Shown here: piece after piece, positions 1 through 9,845 of the stretch
Layout of the letters: the number at the start of each line of letters is the position of its first letter
Numbering within the stretch: position 1 is the stretch's first letter
DNA from: Hysterangium stoloniferum
Taxonomy: Eukaryota > Basidiomycota > Agaricomycetes > Hysterangiales > Hysterangiaceae
Direction of reading: 5' to 3'
Length of the DNA stretch: 64,000 nt
NCBI GenBank assembly: GCA_015178975.1
Contig: WHVD01000015.1
Coordinates: 806,001-870,000 of the forward strand
Program-made: the position numbers and the translations under genes
The notes under the pieces: model-generated
The model's database searches: none
Seen by the model: only the letters and a program-made list of their open reading frames with translations
What the model was told of the DNA's origin: nothing

Positions 1-649
1 AGCCGCTGTTATCACGTCGAAGCGGCATGAACTCTGCAATACTTGGAAGCGAATCGTCGCTACGCGACTTGCTTTCCGCCTCTAATGATTTCAGAAAGGC
101 ATTCATATTCTCGCAGAAACGAGCTTGGACGCTGGGTGCCATGTCTGTGATACAACGGCCCCAAAAGCTAAGAACGTTGTGGAATATCCATGAGAAATAA
201 TCGTGGCAGCAATAAACGGTCGTTACTCACTCGCGAACTATTCTACTCGCCTCTGGTTCTGCCTCTGGAAGCTTAGTTCCAGATGGAAGTATTATACGAT
301 AGGCATGAGGGGATGTCAGGGCATTCATAACAACGTCCGAAAACGCGACTGTGTCCCTCGTGGATAAATTGTCGGACAAGTCATCAAGATGGAATAGTAT
401 ATTCATAAAGTCACAGACAACACGGAGACGGTTGTCATCGGCGTCATTATAGCAGTATGCTGTTAATTGCCCTGCTTTGAGTCCGTATAAACGACGACGT
501 TTCGCCTCCGTGAAATGATAAGACCCTCCTTCGAACCATTTATCGGAAGCTGCTGCAACGGCGTCGCCGTTTGGATGATATGAAACGGTGAACGGGCAAC
601 CGATTTGAGGGAGGAGAAAGGAAGTTCGGGTTGGCATACGAGCAGCCAT
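1..649 (-). CDS. Sesquiterpene synthase, 5' part (runs off window)
   Basis: Class I terpene cyclase that would ionise farnesyl diphosphate and cyclise it to a sesquiterpene in the cytosol. Exon 1 is 649-231 and encodes about 140 residues. It contains the aspartate-rich metal-binding motif in the context LFHLDDLSDN (residues about 85-94), typical of basidiomycete sesquiterpene synthases. The donor GTGAGT lies at 230-225 and the acceptor CTTAG at 172-168, giving a 63-nt intron. Exon 2 (167 to the edge) continues in frame with FWGRCITDMAPSVQARF and ends near RRDNSG, matching the usual spacing of this family. The C-terminal half with the NSE metal-binding motif lies outside the window. The start at 649 is the first ATG in the frame and gives a normal N-terminus. 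No lesion is seen in the visible part. No other biosynthetic genes are visible beside it, so a cluster cannot be judged from here. Confidence 0.88.
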
Positions 650-707
650 TTCTGATTCGTTGCGTTGAGTTGAGTGAAAGTGAAAGTGCAGGCTGGATGG
701 CTCTCCA

Positions 708-717
708 CTTATATATA
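708..717 (-). promoter_or_regulatory. Possible TATA box of the terpene synthase
   Basis: The minus strand reads TATATATAAG about 60 nt upstream of the ATG at 649. Position and sequence fit a core promoter, but no transcript data are available and AT-rich runs are common in this window. Confidence 0.4.
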
Positions 718-778
718 TGCATGCAACCAGTTGATCACTGAAATTCCTTTTATTATTATCTGATTACTGAATGGAGAA

Positions 779-1150
779 TCTGACCGGGAGTCTGACTGGG
801 AGTCTGACTGGGAGTCTGACTGGGAGTCTGACTGGGAGTCTGACTGGGAGTCTGACTGGGAGTCTGACTGGGAGTCTGACTGGGAGTCTGACTGGGAGTC
901 TGACTGGGAGTCTGACTGGGAGTCTGACTGGAAGTCTGACTGGAAGTCTGACTGGAAGTCTGACTGGAAGTCTGACTGGAAGTCTGACTGGAAGTCTGAC
1001 CAGAAGTCTGACTGGGAGTCTGACCAGAAGTCTGACCAGAAGTCTGACCAGAAGTCTGACCAGAAGTCTGACCAGAAGTCTGACCAGAAGTCTGACCAGA
1101 AGTCTGACCAGAAGTCTGACCAGAAGTCTGACCAGAAGTCTGACCAGAAG
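779..1150. repeat. 12-bp minisatellite, 31 tandem units
   Basis: The unit is TCTGACTGGGAG and its variants, repeated for 372 bp without a phase change. The left part is made mostly of the ...CTGGGAG type, followed by ...CTGGAAG units, and the right part almost only of ...CCAGAAG units, with one left-type unit among the first right-type ones. This suggests local homogenisation. The 12-bp period keeps frames open on both strands: GSLT/RSLT repeats on plus, SGQT/SPQT-like repeats on minus. The plus frame continues to 1403. That openness follows from the period and is not evidence of a gene. Confidence 0.95.
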
Positions 1151-1336
1151 TCACCTTGAAGGGATGAGGATCAGGTTCCAGTGGATTCCAGATCTAGATA
1201 CTGGTCCAGAAGATGGTTCGGACCCAGTGATAATATCTAAAAAATACTCCAAAGAGTTTCCGGGAACAGATCTTCACAGAGAAGACATAAACATGAGAAG
1301 TGTACTGACAGGCATGGCAGCCACCTCTCAGAGAAC

Positions 1337-1656
1337 TGTTAAAATCTGCAAGCCTGGGGAATCACAGTGCAAAGACTCTCAACACTTGGAGCGAAGCTAC
1401 TAAGAGATGAGTGGGTAGAGGTATAACCCGGTGATATAACTAGGTTTCCAGATTAGGCTCTACTCTCATCTGGATGTAACTATATACTATGATATATGGT
1501 CTGTGCACTGTTCTGTGCTGTGAACGTGTGTGCGTAACACAGAACTAAATGAACACTAAACTAAATATATCAAATCACATGTGAACCGGTAAGAAAATAT
1601 GCAGTCACAAAATGAGGTATGGCATAATACTAATCGTACATCACCATACTCTAATA
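1337..1656. mobile_element. Solo LTR, family Z, copy 1
   Basis: Starts TGTTAAAAT and ends CTCTAATA, flanked by the 5-bp target duplication AGAAC (1332-1336 and 1657-1661). It shares internal blocks with the LTR at 34386-34696 (CTGCAAGCCTGG, GGTGATATAACTAGG, ATGGTCTGTGCACTG). There is no internal retroelement sequence on either side, so it is a solo LTR left by recombination. It interrupts the plus-strand frame that runs out of the minisatellite. Confidence 0.85.
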
Positions 1657-3218
1657 AGAACATGATTGGACCATGGGAACTTTCCTGAAGAACGGAGGGA
1701 TAGTAGAAGGAACACATTTCACTCTGTAAATCAGAGAGAAAGCAATTTGTGACCGATTTGGCCTATCCTTGTAAGCCTGGCCACCTTACCACATACACAA
1801 GCATTCCACTCAATTACCTTGACCATTGTTCTCCTTTTCCTGCCAAATCTTCCTTATCTTCAGATTCCTTTTGTTACCACAATCTTATTGTTCCAAGCAG
1901 ATATATAAATATACATTCCACAGCAATAAGAGGAGAATCTTTTCGACCATACAATCCTTTCCAACTCTTCCCTAGAGAGCCTCACCTTCATCTTGTATCA
2001 TACTGCTATTAAAATAAAGAAAACTTAGTCCTGTCCGTGTTGACCGAGTGAGGCTGATAATGACAGCCTTTTAATCTTACACCATAAACATAAGATATAA
2101 GCTTTACGGTGCAACGTACCATAGCAAGTGACAGATAAGGATCCTAGATGGAATGAACCCGTTGGTCTCAAAGTAAGCTGCATAGTTTGGGGAAGACACC
2201 ATGTGAGTGGAGGAATTGTTCACTTTGGGCCAAGGGAAACATTGATAACTACTTTTTCGTCACTTTCACGTATACGTAATCGGGGATTACAATATTGCTA
2301 CGCAAAGCGGGGAACTGGGTGAAGAAAGAATGTGGGCAAGTTATAGTTTACTGCAATGAGAATTCTCAGTGGGATTACCATTATATGCATAACTTGACTT
2401 TGGGGGATTCCCATTCCTCCCGAGGAAGCATAGGTTTCTTCCAGTGCACTGTCCTATGGCCTCTGCCCACCTCTACCTGCTACACGCATTAAATATTCTG
2501 AAGAACTCCAAGGATGATCTCATAAGTAAGCCAATCGTGAAAGAAAACCAGTAAGTGAAGGCGGCGAGATTCATGGGATAGTATTTGCAGCTCAGAACAT
2601 CCTGTATTTCCAAAGACTGGGAAGTTCCGCCCAATAGATTGAAAGGAACACGTCAACCTATCCACAGGTGGTATATGTACTCCTTCAATTGTGTCACGAC
2701 ACCATCCAAGCAATTTTCTCCTGCTGCGCCCGCAACGACACTGGCCATATCCAATTGAACTGCAGCTCATTCTCATTTTTCTGAGTCGCTGCCCAAATCA
2801 GGATCGCAGAGTAAACGGGAAACTATGTAAAGTCGGCTAGTGTGTGGTGAGACGGTTGTATTCTCGGCTTGAAAGACTGTTCAGAAAGTACTTCAAGTTC
2901 GATGCAGAGACATTTCAAAATGACACGGACTTCATTGCTTCAGTGGGTGCAAAACTGGGGTCAAACGTTGAGGCAGGGCCTCACCTTGTCTGACACGAGA
3001 GTGGTCAATGTGCGGGGTGACACGGGTGTGTGGGCGACAAGATGTGATGGGGCGCTTGACGGTGACATCAGGAAAATGTTTTCTGTCCTTATATACCTTA
3101 AATGCACTTGAAAAATGTTTAAGTAGAATTAAGGAAAATTTTGGTAAGGTTGACCTGGCTTGCAGCAAGGACTTTGGATCTTAAAACTACCTTGAAATGC
3201 CCTGGAATGTCACTTACC
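1657..3218. other. Gene-poor stretch
   Basis: Only short frames without recognisable domains and no clear exon-intron pattern. The part from about 1960 to 2075 resembles a second stretch near 15.1 kb and is listed separately. Confidence 0.6.
1960..2075 (+). mobile_element. Possible LTR R/U5 remnant with hairpin
   Basis: Resembles 15085-15180: both have a TCCTGTC... block followed by GAGTGAGG or AAGTGAGG, a 6-bp hairpin and a T-rich end. Here the hairpin is AGGCTG (2051-2056) with CAGCCT (2064-2069). In the other copy it is AGGTTG with CAACCT, a compensated base pair. No target duplication or partner LTR was found, so the assignment to an LTR is tentative. Confidence 0.35.
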
Positions 3219-3278
3219 CCAAGGAAATAGATGTGGATATAAGGAGTGTTCCTACTGCTAAGTGGATCTGTGCCACCA

Positions 3279-3371
3279 TAAGGAAATACCTTCCTGTCAA
3301 GGGGAGTGTAAGGAAAATACCTTATGGCCAAAGGGTGAATAAGGAAGATGCCTTCCGGCCAAAAGGTGAAT
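3279..3371. repeat. Three tandem 31-bp units with hairpin cores
   Basis: Each unit begins TAAGGAA(A/G)ATRCCTT and ends near AAGGGGAGTG or AAGGTGAA. The core AAGG...CCTT is self-complementary in all three units, and the middle unit extends it to TAAGG/CCTTA. A more degenerate unit may lie just upstream, from about 3219. Confidence 0.6.
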
Positions 3372-3639
3372 AACAATGCTTGTATATTAATGATGTTTAA
3401 TAATTTATTTTTCATTCACTTAATACTACAACCATGCCTAATAAAAATACGACTTCAGAGGTGGCTGCCAGTGATACTCAACCTAAATAACCATTGTACT
3501 ACTAGGTAACTGCACCAATACCAATAGTGATACCGCCAGTGGTAATGGTGCCAGGTCTTTTTGGATTAACAGAAAGTTTCATAATGTAGTGCATGCATTT
3601 TTCAAAGACCTACCATGTGTCAAATATTGTGAAATTGGC

Positions 3640-4215
3640 TGTGATCAATTGTCAGCTGGATTCCAATCCCATTAAGAGACATCCCACCTCATTCTGAAAG
3701 CTTGACCAGTGCCAATACTCCATTGTGCTGAATGGAGTCGTCAGTGTCCTTCAAAAGTATGACAATGTCGGGAATGGCAATGGCGGTTTGAAATTTGCCC
3801 TGAAACCCAAGTCAGCACACTTACAAAACACATGGAGAGTAATGACCACCTGTACAACTCAGAGAGCCAATTTTCCTTCACGCACTCTAAGAGTTGAAGC
3901 TGGGCAAGGATTTGTCCCAGTGATGCAAAAGTGTAGTGATCTCAGGAATAGTATCCACAATTGCAGTTCAAAATTCAGCCGTGGTCGACAGGGCAGGCCG
4001 AAACTCAACTGTGGTCAGATGTCACTTGGATCCCATCCCATTATGTGGCACTGTACCTTGTTCCGAAAGTTTACCAGTGGTAATTCACCATTTGATTGAA
4101 CAGTTGCATTGGAGTCTCTCAAAAGCATGACAATGTTGGGCACAATGGCAGGTCGAAATTCGGCTGTGATCAAATGTCAGCCAGATTTCCAAACCATTAT
4201 GATGTACCACACCAG
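3640..4215. repeat. Degenerate tandem repeat blocks
   Basis: A block of the form TGTGATCAATTGTCAGCTGG followed by ...CCATTA recurs at about 3640, 4011 and 4168. It is accompanied by repeated AAAAGYATGACAATGT and GGTYGAAATT motifs. The copies differ at many positions and in spacing. They carry no protein domain. Short plus-strand frames here look like by-products. Confidence 0.45.
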
Positions 4216-4329
4216 GTCAAAACAATCAAGTTTGGACCTAATATCCCAGTTTCAAAAATGCTAACAACAATGCCCCTCACTGCCAATTCACATGTAAGGT
4301 GCACAAGCTATATTGTATATGGATAATTC

Positions 4330-5460
4330 TATAAGAAGAAATTTAATGCTGAACTGAGAAGAAAATGACAAATGTTATACAACAGAAATACAATGGCTGC
4401 TGAGATGGCTTATTGCTGTGTTCACTTGGACAATTTTTGGGAGCAACGAAGTCATGAATAGCAAGCAGAACAGACTGTATCCCCACTGTTGTTTCATGTT
4501 GCACTGCCATCACATTCTGTATATCTTCAAAGACCAATGTGGTTCCCACCTCCAAACATACCTATAGTAGTGCTGGTAATCAACGACATAATCCTGTCAA
4601 ATACATGTGAATTCCAGTCAATCAACCCCTCAACCTGGCTAAAAGCGGCATACCTCAACTAGTGCATGCAAATCATCCCATTTTGAGGATGCCAATAACA
4701 ACGGAAACACACTCAATGGTTGTGTCATACAATGATCAGCGACGAGGATCATCATGGTAGGTTCAAAACAGAAGCCTCACGGGCACTCATTCATCATATG
4801 CTTTAGAGCTAAAGCTGTCAACCCAGGCATGGAATATCAGTGAGCAATTGACCAGATTGATAGTGCTGAGGCAGGTGGTGGCTGAGGCATGAGGTGCAGA
4901 TGAGGATCGGGAATGTGTGGCTGGTGAGTTTGATGAGGGGAGAGAGAGTATGCATACGATGTGGGAGCGTGGCTGGATGAGGTGGAGGAGTGATGACTTG
5001 GATGAGGCGAGGACTTCAAGGAGGGGTTGTAATACGGTTGGTATTAGGCGTTGTGGTAGTCAGATGGTAAGCTGCATGGGTGCTGGATGATGGAACAGGG
5101 CCAACCCCGGATGGGAGTTGATGATGGTGATGAAGTGGGACTTGGTGATATTAGAAATTATTTAAAGCGGAGATTACTTACCATGTAGCAGAGCTCCAAC
5201 TTCGCCTGAAGGTCTCAGACCATCTAACCTGGATCCTAACATACCATACATGTAGCCCCATACCCATTTCATTCTTTGGCTGTGCCATTGGCTGAATCTT
5301 CACATTCATTCACAATGTCCACATCGTGTAATGCAGATTCTATCAGTCTATCTTGGGGTAGGTACCCCTCCATCTACTTTTTGCATCCTATGCCCATTGA
5401 GTAATCGTCCGCTAAAATTCATTAATCTGAGCTGCTGCTCTTCAAACCCGATCCTGGACA
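4330..5460. other. Gene-poor stretch
   Basis: No recognisable domain, RNA gene or mobile element. Minus-strand frames rich in His, Ser and Pro near 4840-5020 come from a (G/A)TGAGG-rich low-complexity tract. Confidence 0.55.
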
Positions 5461-5466
5461 CACACC

Positions 5467-5805
5467 CCTTGACAGTCTTCGACAGTCCACTTCAGTTCAT
5501 TACTGCTACATTTAGCACCACTATAACATGGAATAGATGAGGATCAATGGATAAAAGTTATGGTCTTCTACTGTTCACTTGAATTCGTTACTGCTACCAT
5601 TAGCACCGAGCCGATACACCACCAAATCCACGCTGGACACACTTTTCCCTTGACGGTCATCAGCTGTCCGCTTCAATTCATTACTACTACGACTAGCACT
5701 GAGCCACTGCTCCACTGACCTCACACTGTACACTGTACACTCTTGTCCCTTGACAGTCTTCGACTGTCTGCTTAAATTCATTACTCATATGATTAGCACT
5801 GAGCT
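5467..5805. repeat. Four degenerate tandem units of about 95-100 bp
   Basis: Units start near 5467, 5551, 5647 and 5747. Three begin CCCTTGACRGTC, and all four carry TTCATTACT or TTCGTTACT followed by ATTAGCAC or a variant. Divergence is high, so the array is old. No open frame is kept across units. Confidence 0.6.
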
Positions 5806-6097
5806 GCTGCTCCTCATCACCTCAATGAACTCCCAGTGCCATGTACTAAAACCTATCTGTCATGTATTTTAAAAGGTTTTTTCTATTTTTTGCAATTTCC
5901 CCAAAACGAAATTCTTAACAAAGGCTTCTAAATGTACTTATATCGTGATTATAAAATTGTACAATATTCTCTTAATTTATATTGAATTTATGCAATTTAT
6001 TTTGCATTTTTATCTTATAAATTGAGGGAGCTACGAAATTTCTACTTTCTATTCTTTTTTAACTATATATCTTCAAACCTGCCACCTGGCACTTATT

Positions 6098-7149
6098 AGG
6101 ACGGTCTAATAAATTAGATCGCGGTCTTTGCAATGGGAGTGTTTAAGCTCCACTACACTGGAACCCTTTCCTGTCGCCTTTGTCTCTTGCCACCATCATC
6201 TGAGTGGCCGGCCCTCAAGGTATTGCTCAGCCTTGCCTTGAGTACTTTTCTTTTTTTTCTTTTTCTTTTTGGAATCTCCACCCGGACACCACTAGCGTGG
6301 TCCATTCGTCCTTCCCAACAGGGGGTTCAGAAAATGGGTGGTACAGATATCCTTCATCCTTCTTGAAGTCCATCCTGCCTTTCTGTCAAACACCCTGGAT
6401 CTTCGAACCACAATGGCTTATCCCGCAATACACTACACTTGGACTTCCTCGTCCCATTACTGCCATGTTCCTCTGACTGAACCATAATGGCTATTCTACA
6501 CCATGCCGCCCTTGCCGGCTCATTGCTGCCTACATTCCGAGATAATCCAGTGGCTCTTTGAAGACACAGCTTCTCAGACTTCCCATTTTTCATCCCGGCA
6601 GGATACTCCAACAACATTCTTCTTTGGCGACATTCGTGATATGTTCGCTCCCGGCCCTCCGTGCCTCCACTCCATTCTTCTTGTGGGCTCGCTCATGTCC
6701 CCATCAGCATGCTTTGTGCAATGGAGCCTGCGGCCCCCGGATTCGCTTCCACTGGGGGTCCGCTCACCAAACACGGACAGAGACAAAGATAGGACGGTCT
6801 AATAAATTAGATCGCGGTCTTTGCAATGGGAGTGTTTAAGCTCCGCTACACTGGAACCCTTTCCTGTCGCCTTTGTCTCTTGCCACCATCATCTGAGTGG
6901 CCGGCCCTCAAGGTATTGCTCAGCCTTGCCTTGAGTACTTTTCTTTTTCCCACCATCCCACCCTTTCCTGCTCCTTTATTGCCCTAAAACTCATAGTTTA
7001 GATTGTGTTTTCATGTATTTACTACTAGTTTGGCATGCTGTTGGGGCTCGCTCATGTCCCCATCAGCATGCTTTGTGCAATGGAGCCTGCGGCCCCCGGA
7101 TTCGCTTCCACTGGGGGTCCGCTCACCAAACACGGACAGAGACAAAGAT
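6098..7149. repeat. Head-to-tail duplicated block (693 and 359 bp)
   Basis: Copy 1 (6098-6790) and copy 2 (6791-7149) abut directly. They share about 155 bp at the left end, starting AGGACGGTCTAATAAATTAG, and 106 bp at the right end (6685-6790 and 7044-7149). The middle differs and is shorter in copy 2. The ends are not TG...CA and no clear target duplication flanks the pair, so the element class is unknown. Confidence 0.75.
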
Positions 7150-7500
7150 ACACAATGCGTGGGAATATTTGTCACAACAAGTGACCGTCGTCACAACAAG
7201 TGACAGTCACAAGGGCGCGTGACAGTCACAAAAGGCGCGCGACAGTCACAAGGCGCGACAGGTGTCACACGTGCACTAGCGCGGGAATATTATGTCATAC
7301 ATTATGTCATCATATATGCTACAGTAGAGAATGGCGGAAATGTCTAAAACATTCCAAGTAAAATAGCTAAAATAGGATAGAAATAAAGTTCAATATGTCT
7401 CTAAATGTCTCAGATCTCAGTGTATATAAGGAGCTCTGCTCCAGCCATGAAATACAACCAATCTTATCAACCCATTTACACCACATCTGTGTGTCACTGC
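7150..7500 (+). mobile_element. LTR-like promoter region
   Basis: Holds repeated GCGCG(T/C)GACAGTCACAA motifs (7170-7275), then TATATAAGG near 7423, then a GGAGCTCTGCTCC hairpin and a tail that recurs at 15375-15440. This resembles the U3-R-U5 order of a Ty3/gypsy LTR on the plus strand. No target duplication or coding part was found. The hairpin array lies immediately downstream. Confidence 0.4.
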
Positions 7501-7514
7501 AGCAAGCAGCCTAA

Positions 7515-7787
7515 TCCACCCCAATCTGGGCAGTTGGACATCTAATTCCACCTCTATCAGAGCTGTTGGAAACCCTTGCCACCTCTATCAGAGTTGTTGG
7601 CCCAATAAGATCCCTTGTCACCTCAATCTGAGTTGTTGACTGATCTTGTTCCCCCTGTCACCTCAATCTGAGTTGTTGACTTTTGTTCCCCCTTGCCACC
7701 TCTTAATTGAGTAGCTGGCTTTATTACTTTTTCTAACTTCTATTTAAGTTGTTGGAATCCGTTGCCACCTCGGTTAGAGTTGTTGGC
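7515..7787 (+). repeat. Array of eight covarying hairpins
   Basis: Eight units start at 7515, 7546, 7578, 7617, 7657, 7695, 7731 and 7764. Most have the plan: outer 4-bp stem, one C, inner 3-4-bp stem, loop (usually ATC), inner stem, TTGT-like tetranucleotide, outer stem. Outer pairs are TCCA/TGGA, TTCCA/TGGAA, GCCA/TGGC (three times), GTCA/TGAC (twice) and a weaker TTCT/GGAA. Inner pairs are CCCA/TGGG, CTCT/AGAG, CTCA/TGAG, CTC/GAG and AACTT/AAGTT. Base changes are compensated on the other arm, so the fold rather than the sequence is kept. Spacing of 31-40 nt is not a multiple of three, which argues against a coding repeat. Confidence 0.8.
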
Positions 7788-7841
7788 TATCAACCAAGTA
7801 ATAAATAAATTGTTGTTTTATTATTTGAAATTAGAATATAA

Positions 7842-8142
7842 TGTTAGGATAAACTGCAAGCCGGGGAATCACAGTTTGAGACTCTCTATCTAGGTACTAA
7901 GTAACTTAGATAGAGCGGTGTAGAATATAAACTGGTGATATAGCTGGGCTTCCAGTTGAGGTTTCTACCCCTCAACTGGACTAACTATATACTGTACTAG
8001 ATGGTCTGTGCACTGATCTATAAGACTATCTGCTCAGGAACTATCTAATAATAACTATCACATGATGTTAACCAGTTGAATCTATACAGTTGCAACACGA
8101 GATATGAGGTCATAACTAATTGTATATACTCATATTCTAACA
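7842..8142. mobile_element. Solo LTR, family X, copy 1
   Basis: 301 bp, TGTTAGGAT...ATTCTAACA, flanked by TATAA (7837-7841 and 8143-8147). It is almost identical to the LTR at 10663-10963. It shares blocks with family Z (CTGCAAGCC, GGTGATATA, GGTCTGTGCACTG), so X and Z are related families. Confidence 0.92.
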
Positions 8143-8766
8143 TATAATTCTAATTTCTCCTGGTTTGGCTTATAGTTAAATACTGAGAATATTATTGCAG
8201 AATCATTAAGACTACATTAAGATCCTGATAAGTTAGTATCACAGTAGACCCTGTAGGTTAGTGTAAATAAAGCATATATTAGCCAAATAGTGTTTTATTC
8301 TATATCTAATCTTTTGACCCATTTATAAATATTTTTACTGTTTGACAAATAGTATAAAATATATATAAACTAGCTAGCATTGAAGTTAAATCTAGCTTTG
8401 GAATCAGTAAATTGTTATTCTTATTTTAGTAGTTGTTATCACAGAAAAAGAACAAGCTTGCACAAGCAGCTCTCAAAACCTTCTTTACGAAGTAGGTTGC
8501 AGTGAATTGAGTATTTGCACATTTTGATTGAGCATTGGACTCCTTTTTCCAGAAAATAATATTGAAATAAGGCTAATACATTACACTATCCATTGCTATG
8601 TTTATCTAATAGTGTGCTTCTTATTTGTTATAGATTGGCATGGGGTTTCCTCAACCTATGGTTCACCTTCAACATGAACTTTACCGCTGGAGATGAGGAG
8701 TCGTTGTGTTAATATATTCCCTACTCACATAGTTCTTCGCAACTCACCAAATGGCTCAAAAAAAGC
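8143..8766. other. AT-rich stretch without genes
   Basis: No frame of note, no repeat partner in the window and no RNA gene seen. Confidence 0.5.
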
Positions 8767-8906
8767 GAGTATCTTTTGAGTTGACTGTTCATTCCTTTCA
8801 CTTATTGTTCAAAACTACAGGGGAACCAACTAACAAGGAACAAAAATGAACTGAGTATCATTTGAGTCAACCCTTCATTCCTTTCACTTATTATTCAAAA
8901 CTACAG
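8767..8906. repeat. Direct repeat, two 54-bp copies
   Basis: GAGTATCTTTTGAG... at 8767-8820 and GAGTATCATTTGAG... at 8853-8906 share a TTCATTCCTTTCACTTATT core and end in AAAACTACAG, spaced 86 bp apart. A few substitutions separate them. Confidence 0.75.
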
Positions 8907-9028
8907 GAGCAGTCCAAAAACCAATGATCATGAATGAGGGGTAAGCATCCTTTGTCTTTACCATCCGTTCCTTTCTTTATAATACATCTTCTCAGACATG
9001 TCAGGTGCGTATCAAACAAGAGAGGGTG

Positions 9029-9264
9029 TGTTGAAATAAAATCTTGAAGCTCACAACAATCAGAAGCAAAGACGAGTGTGATTTCCGTTTGACCCTCTGT
9101 GTCTCGTATGAGGCAAACGGATAGCGTAAATACAAAAATCTACACTAGTTATATACGCCTTGAGAACAATAGACGTATGGCAACAAAAGGTTACGCTGAA
9201 CAATGGGGTGGCAAATTGCCGGTGTGGCACCTTGTGCATGCTCGCACAGCCCTATATTCTAACA
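9029..9264. mobile_element. Possible LTR, 236 bp
   Basis: Starts TGTTGAAAT and ends ATTCTAACA, giving LTR-type short inverted ends. The flanks GGGTG and GTATG do not match, so there is no target duplication. No second copy lies in the window. Confidence 0.4.
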
Positions 9265-9498
9265 GTATGACCACCTGACAGGTCACAAAGAATATTTTCA
9301 CCCGGTTGATTGCCCAATGATAACTATGCCGAAAAAGGATACTAGGAATTCACACATACTCAGGTCTTTCCCGACATCCCCTATCGAATTTTATCAGACA
9401 ACTGACGCTGTTCACGTGCGTCCCTTCATTGGCTCCCGTCAATAAGTCTTAATTCGTACGCCTCCCCAGAACATCCAACTAATAATCCTGGCATTTAT

Positions 9499-9639
9499 TT
9501 AACCCGAAGGAGCAAGGTCCTTGGGTCCTTTCGGGAATTGAGCACGTAATTCAACAAGTTTTCCGTAAGGGGCCACGATATTGGCAGTACCACATGAATG
9601 TCTAACTGTCAAATCGTGTCCACTACGGTTCACCCGCAT
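9499..9639 (-). CDS. Small ORF, 46 aa, unknown
   Basis: Starts MRVNRSGHDLTVRHSCGT and stops after KDLAPSG. The N-terminal part is kept in blocks B2 (21344-21208) and B3 (37195-37058). There the copia LTR supplies a different C-terminal tail. It lies divergent from the alpha/beta hydrolase start at 9846. No family recognised; it may be a chance frame or a leftover first exon. Confidence 0.25.
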   Translation of the reverse strand: MRVNRSGHDLTVRHSCGTANIVAPYGKLVELRAQFPKGPKDLAPSG

Positions 9640-9845
9640 CTATCTATCCTATCAACGCGCGATCCGTCCCCATTCTCCGCACTCGTCAAAAAGAGAAAGC
9701 CTGAAGCATGTGTAATTGTGGCGCGCTGTAGTGCGTTGATTTAATCGACGTGTTCGTGCCATCATAAACGCGTATATATGAATGGATATACATGGACCCG
9801 CATGCACTTATAATACACCTTATCTGATTGTAACACATCAAGTCA

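Noticed and set aside
1..1150. Terpene biosynthetic gene cluster
   Set aside because: Only part of one synthase is in view. No P450, reductase or transporter is seen in the rest of the window.
756..1403. Long open frames on both strands across the minisatellite, suggesting a repetitive surface protein
   Set aside because: A 12-bp period without stops opens frames on both strands automatically, and there is no start context, signal peptide or conserved flank. The plus frame runs into a solo LTR.
6098..7149. Pair of LTRs of a retrotransposon
   Set aside because: The ends are not TG...CA, the copies abut directly with no interior, and no 5-bp duplication flanks them.
7515..7787. CRISPR-like array
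   Set aside because: The units are not identical repeats with unique spacers. Both stems vary with compensation, spacing varies from 31 to 40 nt, and the genome is fungal.
9029..9264. Confirmed solo LTR
   Set aside because: The ends look right, but the flanking pentamers GGGTG and GTATG do not match and no second copy exists here. It is listed only as possible.
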